DNA from: Ahaetulla prasina
Lineage: Eukaryota > Chordata > Lepidosauria > Squamata > Colubridae
Direction of reading: 5' to 3'
Assembly: GCF_028640845.1 (NCBI RefSeq)
Contig: NC_080543.1
Location: forward strand, 11,435,959-11,499,958
Length of the DNA: 64,000 nucleotides
In this document: positions 34,757 to 46,513 of the stretch, in pieces
How positions within the stretch are numbered: the first letter of the stretch is position 1
How the letters are laid out: every line of letters begins with the position of its first letter
The notes under the pieces: generated by a model
Told to the model about the DNA's origin: nothing
What the model saw: only the letters and a program-made list of their open reading frames with translations
Databases searched by the model: none
Made by a program: the position numbers and the translations under genes

Positions 34757-35458
34757 GAATAGAATAGAATAGAATAGAATAGAATAGAATAGAATAGAAT
34801 TTTTATTGGCCAAGTGTGATTGGACACACAAGGAATTTGTCTTGGTGCATACACTCTCAGTGTACATAAAAGAAAAGATACCTTCATCAAGGTACAACAC
34901 TTACAAGACTTAATGATAGTCATAGGCTACAAATAAGCAATCAGGAAACAATATCAGTATAAATCTGGGCCTCTGTGGCTCAGACTGGTAAGACAGTCTG
35001 TTATTAACACAGCTGCCTGCAATTACTGCAGGTTCTAGTCCCACCAGGCCCAAGGTTGACTCAGCCTTCCATCCTTTATAAGGTAGGTAAAATGAGGACC
35101 CAGATGGTTGGGGGCAATAAGTTGACTTTATATATAAATATACAAATAGGATGAAGACTATTGCTAACATAGTGTAAGCCGCCCTGAGTCTTCGGAGAAG
35201 GGCGGGATATAAATGCAAATAAAAAAAAAATCGTAAGGATACAAGCAACAAGGTTACTGTCATCAGTGGAAGGAGATGGGTGATGGGAACGATGAGAAGA
35301 TTAATAGTAGTGCAGGTTTAGTAAATAGTTTGACAGTGTTGAGGGAATTATTTGTTTAGCAGAGTGATGGCGCTCAGGAAAAAACTGTTTTTGAGTCTAG
35401 TTGTTCTGGTCTGCAGTGCTCTATAGCATCGTTTTGAGGGTAGGAGTTGAAACAGTTT
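34757..35458 (-). mobile_element. Snake1-type LINE 3' end with (AATAG)n tail, split by SINE B
   Basis: The tail of about nine AATAG units at 34757-34802 joins 'tttttattggccaagtgtga'. The LINE resumes after the SINE with 'tcgtaaggatacaagcaaca' (35231) and runs to 35458. Both halves match the uninterrupted 52217 copy. Confidence 0.85.
34966..35230 (+). mobile_element. SINE family B inside Snake1 LINE
   Basis: Head 'ggcctctgtggctcagactg', 3' end 'gggcgggatataaatgc' with A-rich tail. It interrupts 'tataaat|cgtaagg' of the LINE. Confidence 0.85.
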
Positions 35459-35480
35459 ATTAATTAATTAATTAATAATT

Positions 35481-35622
35481 AAGGGGCGTGCATAAGAGTA
35501 CCAGCGTGCCTACCATCCCTGTCTTAATGTTCTCTTTAATTGTATTCATTTTATGTATTCAATTCATGCTTATCCTTATATATATTATCTAAAACTACTC
35601 AACAAATAAATAAATAAAAAAT
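35481..35622 (+). mobile_element. CR1-like LINE 3' UTR fragment
   Basis: 'aaggggcgtgcataagagta' to the tail (AAATA)n. Same 3' UTR as 9057-9233, without coding sequence. Confidence 0.7.
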
Positions 35623-35689
35623 TACCTTTCAAATATATGGACATTGGTTTCCAGAATTCTCAGCCAAGTTCATTCCGGTGGTGGAATTC

Positions 35690-35785
35690 TGTAAAGTGAA
35701 TTCCACACATGTCTGGCTAAGGAATTCTGGGAATTGAAGTCCACAAGTCTTAAAGGTGAACAAGGTTGGAGACCCCAGATGTAAA
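35690..35785. mobile_element. Palindromic MITE fragment
   Basis: Right arm 'ctgggaattgaagtccacaa', 'caaggttggagacccc'. The left arm is partly lost. Confidence 0.55.
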
Positions 35786-35843
35786 GAGTGTTGAGACTTG
35801 GGGGGGGACACATTGAAGTAGGTCCTCCCAATATGTGCCTGAT

Positions 35844-36459
35844 TGTTGTGACCCAGGCCCCAGTAGGTAGTAGGAAACTCATTCAGTGTAAAAACAAACA
35901 AACTTTATTCGAACAGCTGAGAATTACTTCATTCCCAGCGTAGTTCAACTAAATTAAAGCAAATTCCTCCCAACACAAATTCCTCAGTCCTGTCGCAGAC
36001 CTTGGTCGAATTAGGCAAACTGCCAAAAGCCTTTCTTGGCACAAGTTCAGAAGACACCGATATAAAATAAATGCAAGAAGACGAAGCTATCAACGTTGTT
36101 TTCCTGCAAAGCCCAAACGCCGTTGCTGGTTTGTTTTAAGCCTTATGGGAGGGGCCAATCATCTCTTGGTCCTACTCCCGAGTCATCCTCTTTGTTTGAG
36201 CTGCTCTTGCCTTCTGGCAGTTCTTTTCATGCGTGCATTAGGAACAGGCTCCTCCTGTTCCTCTGCCTCACTACTGTCAGCCTCTGGAGGCTCTGGAGTC
36301 TGCACATCATTCCCCGATGGCCCTGGCCGCACCTCTGCCTCCGATGCAGAGCCCTCATCCGGGCCCTCCCCAGTCTCCAGGACTGGCCCATGTTCTTCCT
36401 CAGCCTCATCACTGTCCGACTCAGTTGCCAGCTCCGCAGGCTGCTGGCGGACCACAAAA
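35844..36459 (-). mobile_element. Solo LTR, family B (copy 3)
   Basis: Minus orientation, with a perfect 5-bp duplication ctgat (35839-35843 and 36460-36464). The minus frame 36455-36183 is again acidic (ELATESDSDEAEEEHGPV, TPEPPEADSSEAEEQEEPVP), with an inserted extra acidic block (ETGEGPDEGSASEAEVRPGP) compared with the other copies. A TTTATT on plus (about 35901) is the reverse of its AATAAA. Confidence 0.85.
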
Positions 36460-36464
36460 CTGAT

Positions 36465-37085
36465 AAGGATTAGGAAGTTTCTCTATATTACTTAGATCTG
36501 TCCCCAAATCGGTGCATTCCAGATGATGGACCTTACAGTTTGATACAAGAGGAGCTTAGATGTTTTGGCATGTCGTCCTCTGTTCTTTTTTTCCTGACAT
36601 TATTGTGACATCCTGATTGAAGAATTTGACCTTTCTGGAAAGAGCAATGAGGAAAAAAAAAAAGGAAGACTTATGTGTAGGATGGGAATAACGTCCCAAA
36701 GGAATTGCAATTGTTTCTGGCAAAATCTGTAGACATTCTATTTTCTGTTTTGATGTCTGGTGGGGAACCATTTCTAAAGTAATTTAATTTTAAGAACATG
36801 AGTCAGGGCAATCGAGCAGAAAATTGTATTTTAGGAATGTCAATAGAAAGATCTCAAACCATATGCAAGTATTATCCACATGCAAAATCAGGCATACCAA
36901 CACACAACTCTTGGAACTGCTGGTCTCAAAAGAATTGTAAACCTCCTAATTCTAAACCACCCAATGAAGCTCCTTGGGATGAGAAGTAAAACTTCTTCTT
37001 CTTCCTCAAGAAAAAAACAGTGCAGTTGCCTTTTGAAAGGGAATAAAAAGCACCTGTGGGACAAATATGGCCTGGTTGGTTGAGA
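36465..37085. other. No gene seen
   Basis: Unique sequence. Confidence 0.4.
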
Positions 37086-37093
37086 ATCTAAAC

Positions 37094-38116
37094 CAGGGGT
37101 GAAATCCAGCAGGTTCTGACAGGTTCTGGAGAACCAGTAGCGTAAATTTTGAGTCATTCAGAGAACCGGCAAATACCACCTCTGGCTAGCTCCAGACTGG
37201 GGAGGGAATGGGGATTTTGCGGTATCTTTCACCTAGGAGTAGGGAGGGAATGTCCTTCCCCTGGAGTGGGGTGGGAATGGAGATTTTGCAATATCCTTTT
37301 CCCAGGAGTGGGGAGAGAATGGGAATTTTGCAGTATCCTTCCCCTGAAGTGAGGTGGGAATGGAGATTTCGCAATATCCTTCCCCCAGGAGTGGGGTGGA
37401 AATGGAGATTTTGCAATATCCTTCTCCCAGGAGTGGGGAGGGAATGGAGATTTTGCAATATCCTTCCCCCAGGAGTGGGGAGGGAATGGGGATTTTGCAG
37501 TATCCTTCCCCCAGGAGTGAGGTGGAAATGGAGATTTTGCAATATCCTTCCCCTGGAGTGGGGTGGAAATGGAGATTTTGCAATATCCTTCCCCCAGGAG
37601 TAGGGTGGGAATGGAGATTTTGCAATATCCTTCTCCCAGGAGTGGGGAGGGAATGGAGATTTTGCAGTATCCTTCCCCTGGAGTTAGGTGGGAATGGAGA
37701 TTTTGCAATATCCTTCCTCCAGGAGTGGGGAGGGAATAGAGATTTTGCAATATCCTTCCCCCAAGAGTGGGGAGGGAATGGGAATTTTGCAGTATCCTTC
37801 CCCTGGAGTGAGGTGGAAATGGAGATTTTGCAATATCCTTCCCCTGGAGTGGGGTGGAAATGGAGATTTTGCAATATCCTTCTCCCAGGAGTGGGGAGGG
37901 AATGGGGATTTGGCAGTATCCTTCCCCTGGAGTGAGGTGGAAATGGAGATTTTGCAATATCCTTCCCCCAGGAGTGCGGTGGGAATGGGAATTTTGCAGT
38001 ATCCTTCCCCCAGGAATGGGGAGGGAATGGAGATTTTGCAGTATCCTTCCCCACCACGCCCACCAAGCCACGCCCACAGAACCGGTAGTAAAAAAAATTT
38101 TTGGATTTCACCACTG
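37094..38116 (+). mobile_element. Non-autonomous hAT-like element with expanded minisatellite (copy 2)
   Basis: Termini CAGGGGTGAAATCC and GGATTTCACCACTG, with 8-bp duplications atctaaac (37086-37093) and agctaaac (38117-38124), 7 of 8. The same family as 304-781, but about 1 kb because the internal array is longer. Confidence 0.85.
37195..38050. repeat. 42-bp minisatellite, about 20 units
   Basis: Unit core 'gattttgcaatatccttccc' plus 'ccaggagtgggg' and 'agggaatgga'. As 42 is a multiple of 3, several frames stay open (up to 306 codons on minus), giving repetitive peptides that are not genes. Confidence 0.95.
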
Positions 38117-38859
38117 AGCTAAACCTCATACTTTTTGCAAATAGTTGAATCACAGAAGGTTTATTGCTAATGCTTGTTCACAGTGTAGATCTCACAGTAC
38201 AGATCTTAACCAGTGCAATGGTTTTGCCCCAACTTTGCATCTCCTACTTTACCTTTTCAACAGGCACTGTACGAGTACATTTCCCGTTTCCCCCTCGTTT
38301 TGTTGCTTGATTATAGGAAAAAAAATAAGCATTTCTACATTGGTTGTGCTTGTAAAAGACTGGGCACTGCTGTCTCTTGCTTCCTGCTCCTCAATTTTCA
38401 TATCCAGGTCTCACTGCGCCTGTCAGTGATCTGCAAAGCAGCTGTTCAGTGATAAAACCAGAGCAGCTGCATAATAATATGCGGGGGGGGGGAGAAATTA
38501 AAAAACAAAACAAAACTCCAATAGCCTCATGTGCCCAGCAACTTACAAGTGTTCAATTTCCTGTTAGATTTTTTTAAAAATGTGCAATTGAAATGAAATT
38601 GTTCTTATGAGCACATGCTTATTTAGGTCTTAATTGATAATTATCAAAATGATGTGCCTAAATTTTTGGAAGTTACGGAAGAGCTTTGTTATTGAAGAGT
38701 CCAATGTACTTCCATTTGGATCTAATGTGTCTATGTGGCTTTGTTTATTGTACTTTAAATATTGAAAAAATTATCCCCAGGAAAATATCTTTATCCATTA
38801 ATTTAAACATTTAATGTTTTTCCCAGATTAATATTGATATAACTGTAACTAATTTATTT

Positions 38860-39052
38860 TATTTATTTATTATTTATTTATTTTATTAATCATACTTTTA
38901 TACCGCACCATCTCCCATAGGACTCAGGGCGGTTCACAGGCATATTAAGATAAGACAATATAATAAATAAGCAATATAAAACCCAATTAAAACTAAATAT
39001 TATAATAGCCAAATCACTAAAACGGTAAAAACCTATTAAAAACCAATATATA
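38860..39052 (-). mobile_element. L2-like LINE 3' end
   Basis: The plus strand shows the AT-rich tail then 'ttttataccgcaccatctcc', 'aggactcagggcggttcaca', as at 63611-63680. Only the 3' UTR remains. Confidence 0.65.
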
Positions 39053-39055
39053 ATA

Positions 39056-39404
39056 GGGATACGGTGGCTCAGGGGCTAGGACGTTGAGCTTGTCGATCGA
39101 AAGGTTGGCAGTTCGGCGGTTCAAATCCCTAGTGCTGCCGTGTAACGGGGTGAGCTCCCATTCCTTGTCCCAGCTTCTGCCAACCTAGCAGTTCGAAAGC
39201 ACGTAAAAATGCAAGTAGAAAAAATAGGGACCATCTTTGGTGGGAAGGTAACAGCGTTCCGTGCGCCTTTGGCGTTGAGTCATGCCAGCCACATGACCAC
39301 GGAGACGTCTTCGGACAGCTCTTCGGCTTTGAAACGGAGATGAGCATCGCCCCCTAGAGTCAGCAACGACTAGCACGTATGTGCGAGGGGAACCTTTACC
39401 TTTA
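39056..39404 (+). mobile_element. SINE family A in duplication unit A
   Basis: Head 'acggtggctcaggggctagg', 3' end 'gtgcgaggggaacctttacc'. The paralogous copy is at 42433. Confidence 0.85.
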
Positions 39405-39555
39405 ACTGTAACTAGTTGAAAATTTTCATGAATTTATGGAGAAGAATAAATGGTGTTAAAATGTATATACTAGGAGGGATTCATATGACTTAGATTCTTG
39501 AAACAGATTGCTATATCATTTGAGCAGCTTAGGCAAAGGTCTTATGCATCTAAAC

Positions 39556-39673
39556 CAGGGGCCTCCAACCTTGTCAACTTTAAGACTTGTGGACTTCAAC
39601 TCCCAGAATTCCTCAGCCAATTCTGGGAGTTGAAGTCCACAAATCTTAAAATTGACAAGGTTGGAGACCCCTG
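39556..39673. mobile_element. Palindromic MITE in duplication unit A
   Basis: Perfect TSD atctaaac (39548-39555, 39674-39681). Present with its TSD in the duplicate at 42939-43056. Confidence 0.85.
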
Positions 39674-40048
39674 ATCTAAACTGTGACTTTCCTATCATTT
39701 TTATTTTTATTTTTCTAGATTTTCAACTTTACCTTTAAGGCTATTTTTTATCCATTTATGAAATCCATTTTTCCCCCTTCAAAACGTTATGGGCAAAAAT
39801 AGAAAGTTATTACCTCATTCCTATTATATCTTGGTTGTTAGGTCTTCTTTTGGACAAAATTCAGTTATATTTTTCAGCATTAAAAGATGTAGAACATATT
39901 TGTAAGATTTGAGAATGGAAATATGAAGTTGATCTCTGTCCATATAAAAAGTCAACACTTTGGAATATTCCCAATTTAGAAGTAAATGCTTTTGTGAAGG
40001 AAGAAGAAGAATGTGTATTGTCTAAATATGATGAATAATAGCTTATTC

Positions 40049-41423
40049 AATGACACATTTCTGAATTCTTCAACTTGGATTGATTCATTGAACCTTCTGA
40101 ACATCCTAAATTACCTATTATATCGGAAAGTATTTTGGAATTCTAAACCTATGATTGATTTATTGAGATAGAAGAGGCGTATTATTAATTTATTTATGCT
40201 TTGCAAGGACTTTTAATGTATTGTTTTAATAAGTGCTGTGTTTTGAAATATGTTAACCTTTGATTAGCTAGGGTCATAATACACTAACATTCATTCATAT
40301 TAGCTGTTAGACATGCTTTAAAGTGAGATTTATTCACAAAAAAATTATTTTTCCTGTTGGACACTTCAGTGGATATTTAAGAATGGCTGGTATTGAATCT
40401 TTTTGTGTCAGTGTATAATATAATTGACAAGATTCAACACATGGATTGTCTTATTTTGGTTTAATGTTCTCATCTTTAATACAATTTTGGGAAGATAAAT
40501 AAGATTTAAAGAAGTTCGTATTAAATCTTAGAATTTATCAAGTTATGAATGTTGGACCTAAGATGCTTGAGGTATAGTTAAATAGTGTTGCATTATTAAA
40601 AATATTATCACTGCAGTATTAAAATCCGAGATTGAGTTCACTCTTAAGTCGGTGAATTGGCTTTTTATTCATATGATAAAGAATGGTCAGTATAACCATT
40701 TGTGGTCAAATTTACTTGGAGGTTTAAAAATAAAGCTGTTTTTACATATTTTACATATTTCTTCTCTTTTATTTATGATTTCCAAACAGTTCCTGGCGTC
40801 TTACATATTTATTGCAGTCTCTTATGTTTTTTCAATCTTGATTATTTTTATCTTGTAGATCGCTTATCTTTTTAATATATTGAACACATAAAATAAAATT
40901 AAAAGTTTTCATCAATTTCCATCCATTTTTAGTTCTGCTCCCCCTCTCATTCTTTTACATGAACAAGCTTATTTATGTATGAATCATACAGTACAAGAGC
41001 TTCTACTTGTTTAAGGAACATCTAGTAAAACAATCTGGGAAACGCTAACCATAAAGATAACTTAAAAGTAGGCACCAATAGTTCAAAATTCTTCCATTCT
41101 TTCCATTGGATAGAGCTATTTATACAGCTGGAAGATTTCTGTTTCAGAACTCCATTTTATTAGGTTTCAGACATCAATCAATTATAAATGGGTCACGGCA
41201 AGGGGGGAAAGAAGAAGTAAAATTCCAGTAGACCATTGGGTCATTTACAGCTCTGGTTCCTGGTGAATATACAGTGACGATTGTATGTGATATAAAACAT
41301 ACAATTTAAGCTTTTAAAGAACGTTCTGCTGGATCAGACAAATGGCTCCTCCAGTGTAGGAAACTTTTCCAACAATGCCTGATCGATCCTTTTACTAGGA
41401 GAAGCGGATATGAGTCCAAAAAC
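40049..41423. repeat. Duplication unit B, copy 1 (unique-type sequence)
   Basis: AT-rich, no gene. The part 40379-41333 recurs at 44986-45900, where about 43 bp are deleted near 45123. Confidence 0.85.
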
Positions 41424-41690
41424 AGCTGCCCACTCCGTTGTTCTCAAGACTCGGCTTCTTCATTGTTAAGGCTAACTGAATCCTATCTGTATGTTTATAT
41501 TTGGGTATTTTACCAAGGGATTCTGTGTATGTAAATAATCAGTGTCTGAGCATTTTTACATTAGTTTTGTTTAAATTTTCAGGGTGTTTATTCTGAGGGG
41601 GATCAGATGAAAGCAGAACTGTAACTTTCCCACCACATAATAAGGCATTATATTCTTGCTGTTGTGTGGCAATTGTGTGTTGCTAATCCT
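41424..41690. repeat. Duplication unit C, copy 1
   Basis: 'aacagctgcccactccgttg' to 'gttgctaatcctatag'. Repeated in each ~487-bp tandem unit and again at 45985-46260. Confidence 0.9.
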
Positions 41691-42432
41691 ATAGAAAAAA
41701 ATAAGCATTTCTACATTGTTTGTGCTTGTAAAAGTATTGGGCACTGCTGTCTCTTGCTTCCTGCTCCTCAATTTTCATATCCAGATCTCACTGCGCCTGT
41801 CAGTGATCTGCAAAGCAGCTGTTCAGTGATAAAACCAGAGCAGCTGCATAATAATATGTGGGGGGGGGGAGAAATTAAAAAACAAAACAAAACTCCAATA
41901 GCCTCATGTGCCCAGCAACTTACAAGTGTTCAACTTCCTGTTAGATTTTTTTAATAATGTGCAATTGAAATGAAATTGTTCTTATGAGCACATGCTTATT
42001 TAGGTCTTAATTGATAATTATCAAAATGATGTGCCTAAATTTGTGGAAGTTACGGAAGAGCTTTGTTATTGAAGAGTCCAATGTACTCCCATTTGGATCT
42101 AATGTGTCTATGTGGCTTTGTTTATTGTACTTTAAATATTGGAAAAATTATCCCCAGGAAAATATCTTTATCCATTAATTTAAACATTTAATGTTTTTCC
42201 CAGATTAATATTGACATAATTCTAACTAATTTATTTTATTTATTTATTATTTATTTATTTTATTAATCATACTTTTATACTGCACCATTTCCCGTAGGAC
42301 TCAGGGCGGTTCACAGGCATATTAAAATAAGACAATATAATAAATAAGCAATATAAAAGTCAATTAAAACTAAATATTATAATAGCCAAACCACTAAAAC
42401 GGTAAAAAACGATTAAAAACCAATATATAATA

Positions 42433-42787
42433 GGGACACGGTGGCTCAGGGACTAGGACATTGAGCTTGTCGATCGAAAGGTCGGCAGTTCGGCGGTTCA
42501 AATCCCTAGTGCTGCCGTGTAACGGGGTGAGCTCCTGTTCCTTGTCCCAGCTTCTGCCAACCTAGCAGTTCGAAAGCACGTAAAAATGCAAGTAGAAAAA
42601 ATAGGGACCACCTTTGGTGGGAAGGTAACAGTGTTCCGTGCGCCTTTGGCGTTGAGTCATGCCAGCCACATGACCACAGAGACGTCTTCGGACAGCGCTG
42701 GCTCTTCGGCTTTGAAATGGAGATGAGCACCGCTTCCTAGAGTCAGCAACGACTAGCACGTATGTGCGAGGGGAACCTTTACCTTTA
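42433..42787 (+). mobile_element. SINE family A (duplicate)
   Basis: Paralogue of 39056-39404, copied with the surrounding block rather than inserted independently. It keeps 'gacagcgctggctcttcggc', of which copy 1 has lost about 6 bp. Confidence 0.85.
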
Positions 42788-42938
42788 ACTGTAACTAGTT
42801 GAAAATTTTCATGAATTTATGGAGAAGAATAAATGGTGTTAAAATGTATATACTAGGAGGGATTCATATGACTTAGATTCTTGAAACAGATTGCTATATC
42901 ATTTGAGCAGCTTAGGCAAAGGTCTTATGCATCTAAAC

Positions 42939-43056
42939 CAGGGGCCTCCAACCTTGTCAACTTTAAGACTTGTGGACTTCAACTCCCAGAATTCCTCAGC
43001 CAATTCTGGGAGTTGAAGTCCACAAATCTTAAAATTGGCAGGGTTGGAGACCCCTG
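42939..43056. mobile_element. Palindromic MITE (duplicate)
   Basis: Same element and TSD as 39556-39673. Confidence 0.85.
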
Positions 43057-43434
43057 ATCTAAACTGTGACTTTCCTATCATTTTTATTTTTATTTTTCTA
43101 GATTTTCAACTTTACCTTTAAGGCTATTTTTTATCCATTTATGAAATCCATTTTTTCCCCTTCAAAACGTTATGGGCAAAAATAGAAAGTTATTACCTCA
43201 TTCCTATTATATCTTGGTTGTTAGGTCTTCTTTTGGACAAAATTCAGTTATTTTTTTCAGCATTAAAAGATGTAGAACATATTTGTAAGATTTGAGAATG
43301 GAAATATGAAGTTGATCTCTGTCCATATAAAAAGTCAACACTTTGGAATATTCCCAATTTAGAAGTAAATGCTTTTGTGAAGGAAGAAGAAGAATGTGTA
43401 TTGTCTAAATATGATGAATAATAGCTTATTCAAT

Positions 43435-44985
43435 AACAGCTGCCCACTCCGTTGTTCTCAAGACTCGGCTTCTTCATTGTTAAGGCTAACTGAATCCTAT
43501 CTGTATGTTTATATTTGGGTATTTTACCAAGGGATTCTGTGTATGTAAATAATCAGTGTCTGAGCATTTTACATTAGTTTTGTTTAAATTTTCAGGGTGT
43601 TTATTCTGAGGGGATCAGATGAAAGCAGAACTGTAACTTTCCCACCACATAATAAGGCATTATATTCTTGCTGTTGTGTGGCAATTGTGTGTTGCTAATC
43701 CTATAGAAAAAAAAAAGGAATTTCAGTTTGATAGTGGTAAAAAGATATAACAGTACAGAATAACAGAGTTGGAAGGAACCTTGGAGGTCTTCTAGTCCAA
43801 CCCCCTGCTCAAGCAAGAGATCTTATACCATTCCAGACAAATGGCTCCTCCAGTGTAGGAAACTTTTCCAACAATGCCTGATCGATCCTTTTACTAGGAG
43901 AAGCGGATATGAGTCCAAAAAACAGCTGCCCACTCCGTTGTTCTCAAGACTCGGCTTCTTCATTGTTAAGGCTAACTGAATCCTATCTGTATGTTTATAT
44001 TTGGGTATTTTACCAAGGGATTCTGTGTATGTAAATAATCAGTGTCTGAGCATTTTTACATTAGTTTTGTTTAAATTTTCAGGGTGTTTATTCTGAGGGG
44101 GATCAGATGAAAGCAGAACTGTAACTTTCCCACCACATAATAAGGCATTATATTCTTGCTGTTGTGTGGCAATTGTGTGTTGCTAATCCTATAGAAAAAA
44201 AAAAGGAATTTCAGTTTGATAGTGGTAAAAAGATATAACAGAACAGAATAACAGAGTTGGAAGGAACCTTGGAGGTCTTCTAGTCCAACCCCCTGCTCAA
44301 GCAAGAGATCTTATACCATTCCAGACAAATGGCTCCTCCAGTGTAGGAAACTTTTCCAACAATGCCTGATCGATCCTTTTACTAGGAGAAGCGGATATGA
44401 GTCCAAAAACAGCTGCCCACTCCGTTGTTCTCAAGACTCGGCTTCTTCATTGTTAAGGCTAACTGAATCCTATCTGTATGTTTATATTTGGGTATTTTAC
44501 CAAGGGATTCTGTGTATGTAAATAATCAGTGTCTGAGCATTTTTACATTAGTTTTGTTTAAATTTTCAGGGTGTTTATTCTGAGGGGGATCAGATGAAAG
44601 CAGAACTGTAACTTTCCCACCACATAATAAGGCATTATATTCTTGCTGTTGTGTGGCAATTGTGTGTTGCTAATCCTATAGAAAAAAAAAAGGAATTTCA
44701 GTTTGATAGTGGTAAAAAGATATAACAGAACAGAATAACAGAGTTGGAAGGGACCTTGGAGGTCTTCTAGTCCAACCCCCTGCTCAAGCAAGAGATCTTA
44801 TACCATTCCAGACAAATGGCTCCTCCAGTGTAGGAAACTTTTCCAACAATGCCTGATCGATCCTTTTACTAGGAGAAGCGGGATATGAGTCCAAAAACAG
44901 CTGCCCACTCCGTTGTTCTCAAGACTCGGCTTCTTCATTGTTAAGGCTAACTGAATCCTATCTGTATGTTTATATTTGGGTATTT
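43435..44985. repeat. Tandem array of a ~487-bp unit, three full copies and a partial
   Basis: Starts of 'aacagctgcccactccgttg' at 43435, 43921, 44408 and 44896 give periods of 486, 487 and 488. Each full unit is unit C plus a CR1 3' end (minus) plus 'ggctcctccagtgtaggaaa'. The last copy breaks off in 'tatatttgggtattt' and joins unit B. Confidence 0.95.
43747..43830 (-). mobile_element. CR1 3' end within the tandem unit
   Basis: 'gagttggaaggaaccttgga' and 'tctagtccaaccccctgctc' on plus is the reversed CR1 3' terminus. It repeats at about 44235, 44722 and 46318. Confidence 0.85.
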
Positions 44986-45984
44986 AAGAATGGCTGGTGT
45001 TGAATCTTTTTGTGTCAGTGTATAATATAATTGACAAGATTCAACACATGGATTGTCTTATTTTGGTTTAATGTTCTCATCTTTAATACAATTTTGGGAA
45101 GATAAATAAGATTTAAAGAAGTTAAGATGCTTGAGGTATAGTTAAATAGTGTTGCATTATTAAAAATATTATCACTGCAGTATTAAAATCCGAGATTGAG
45201 TTCACTCTTAAGTCGGTGAATTGGCTTTTGATTCGTATGATAAAGAATGGTCAGTATAACCATTTGTGGTCAAATTTACTTGGAGGTTTAAAAATAAAGC
45301 TGTTTTTACATATTTTACATATTTCTTCTCTTTTATTTATGATTTCCAAACAGTTCCTGGCATCTTACATATTTATTGCAGTCTCTTATGTTTTTTCAAT
45401 CTTGATTATTTTTATCTTGTAGATCGCTTATCTTTTTAATATATTGAACACATAAAATAAAATTAAAAGTTTTCATCAATTTCCATCCATTTTTAGTTCT
45501 GCTCCCCCTCTCATTCTTTTACATGAACAAGCTTATTTATGTATGAATCATACAGTACAAGAGCTTCTACTTGTTTAAGGAACATCTAGTAAAACAATCT
45601 GGGAAACGCTAACCATAAAGATAACTTAAAAGTAGGCACCAATAGTTCAAAATTCTTCCATTCTTTCCATTGGATAGAGCTATTTATACAGCTGGAAGAT
45701 TTCTGTTTCAGAACTCCATTTTATTAGGTTTCAGACATCAATCAATTATAAATGGGTCACGGCAAGGGGGGAAAGAAGAAGTAAAATTCCAGTAGACCAT
45801 TGGGTCATTTACAGCTCTGGTTCCTGGTGAATATACAGTGACGATTGTATGTGATATAAAACATACAATTTAAGCTTTTAAAGAACGTTCTGCTGGATCA
45901 GACAAATGGCTCCTCCAGTGTAGGAAACTTTTCCAACAATGCCTGATCGATCCTTTTACTAGGAGAAGCGGGATATGAGTCCAA
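44986..45984. repeat. Duplication unit B, copy 2 (partial)
   Basis: Matches 40379-41423 with small indels. It starts mid-unit at 'aagaatggctggtgttgaat'. Confidence 0.9.
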
Positions 45985-46375
45985 AAAACAGCTGCCCACT
46001 CCGTTGTTCTCAAGACTCGGCTTCTTCATTGTTAAGGCTAACTGAATCCTATCTGTATGTTTATATTTGGGTATTTTACCAAGGGATTCTGTGTATGTAA
46101 ATAATCAGTGTCTGAGCATTTTTACATTAGTTTTGTTTAAATTTTCAGGGTGTTTATTCTGAGGGGGATCAGATGAAAGCAGAACTGTAACTTTCCCACC
46201 ACATAATAAGGCATTATATTCTTGCTGTTGTGTGGCAATTGTGTGTTGCTAATCCTATAGAAAAAAAAAAGGAATTTCAGTTTGATAGTGGTAAAAAGAT
46301 ATAACAGAACAGAATAACAGAGTTGGAAGGGACCTTGGAGGTCTTCTAGTCCAACCCCCTGCTCAAGCAAGAGAT
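45985..46375. repeat. Duplication unit C plus CR1 end, last copy
   Basis: 'aacagctgcccactccgttg' to 'gagatcttataccattt'. This copy runs into a longer CR1 remnant instead of 'ggctcctccag'. Confidence 0.9.
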
Positions 46376-46505
46376 CTTATACCATTTCCGACAAATGGCT
46401 GTTCAGTCTCTTCTTAAAAGCCTCCAGTGATGGAGCATCCACAACTTCTGAAGGCAAGCCGTTCCGCTGATTAATTGTTCTCACTGTCAGGACAGGTTTC
46501 CTCTG
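46303..46505 (-). mobile_element. CR1 LINE 3' end with RT C-terminal codons
   Basis: The minus frame includes LTVRTINQRNGLPSEVVDAP, the end of CR1 ORF2, followed by the 3' UTR. It is the most complete copy of the CR1 piece in the tandem units and fuses at about 46508 to a SINE. Confidence 0.8.
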
Positions 46506-46513
46506 TCCATTGA

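Larger units (their letters stand above)
38300..40048. repeat. Segmental duplication unit A, copy 1
   Basis: From 'aaaataagcatttctacatt' to 'gatgaataatagcttattca', nearly identical to 41691-43434. It carries an L2-like LINE end, a SINE A copy and a palindromic MITE at equivalent places. Confidence 0.9.
41691..43434. repeat. Duplication unit A, copy 2
   Basis: Near-identical to 38300-40048, with the same LINE end (about 42240-42420), SINE (42433-42787) and MITE (42939-43056). Confidence 0.9.

Noticed and set aside
37195..38050. CRISPR-like direct repeats
   Set aside because: Repeats are contiguous minisatellite units with no unique spacers, in a vertebrate genome.
37229..38153. Open frames of 193, 282 and 306 codons with repeating peptides
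   Set aside because: They arise from the 42-bp minisatellite, open in several frames on both strands because 42 is divisible by 3. No start context, no domain.
38276..38318. Possible exon after 'ctttaccttttcaacag' (frame ALYEYISRFPLVLLLDYR)
   Set aside because: No donor follows and the frame runs into the boundary of the segmental duplication; could be a broken exon but cannot be supported.
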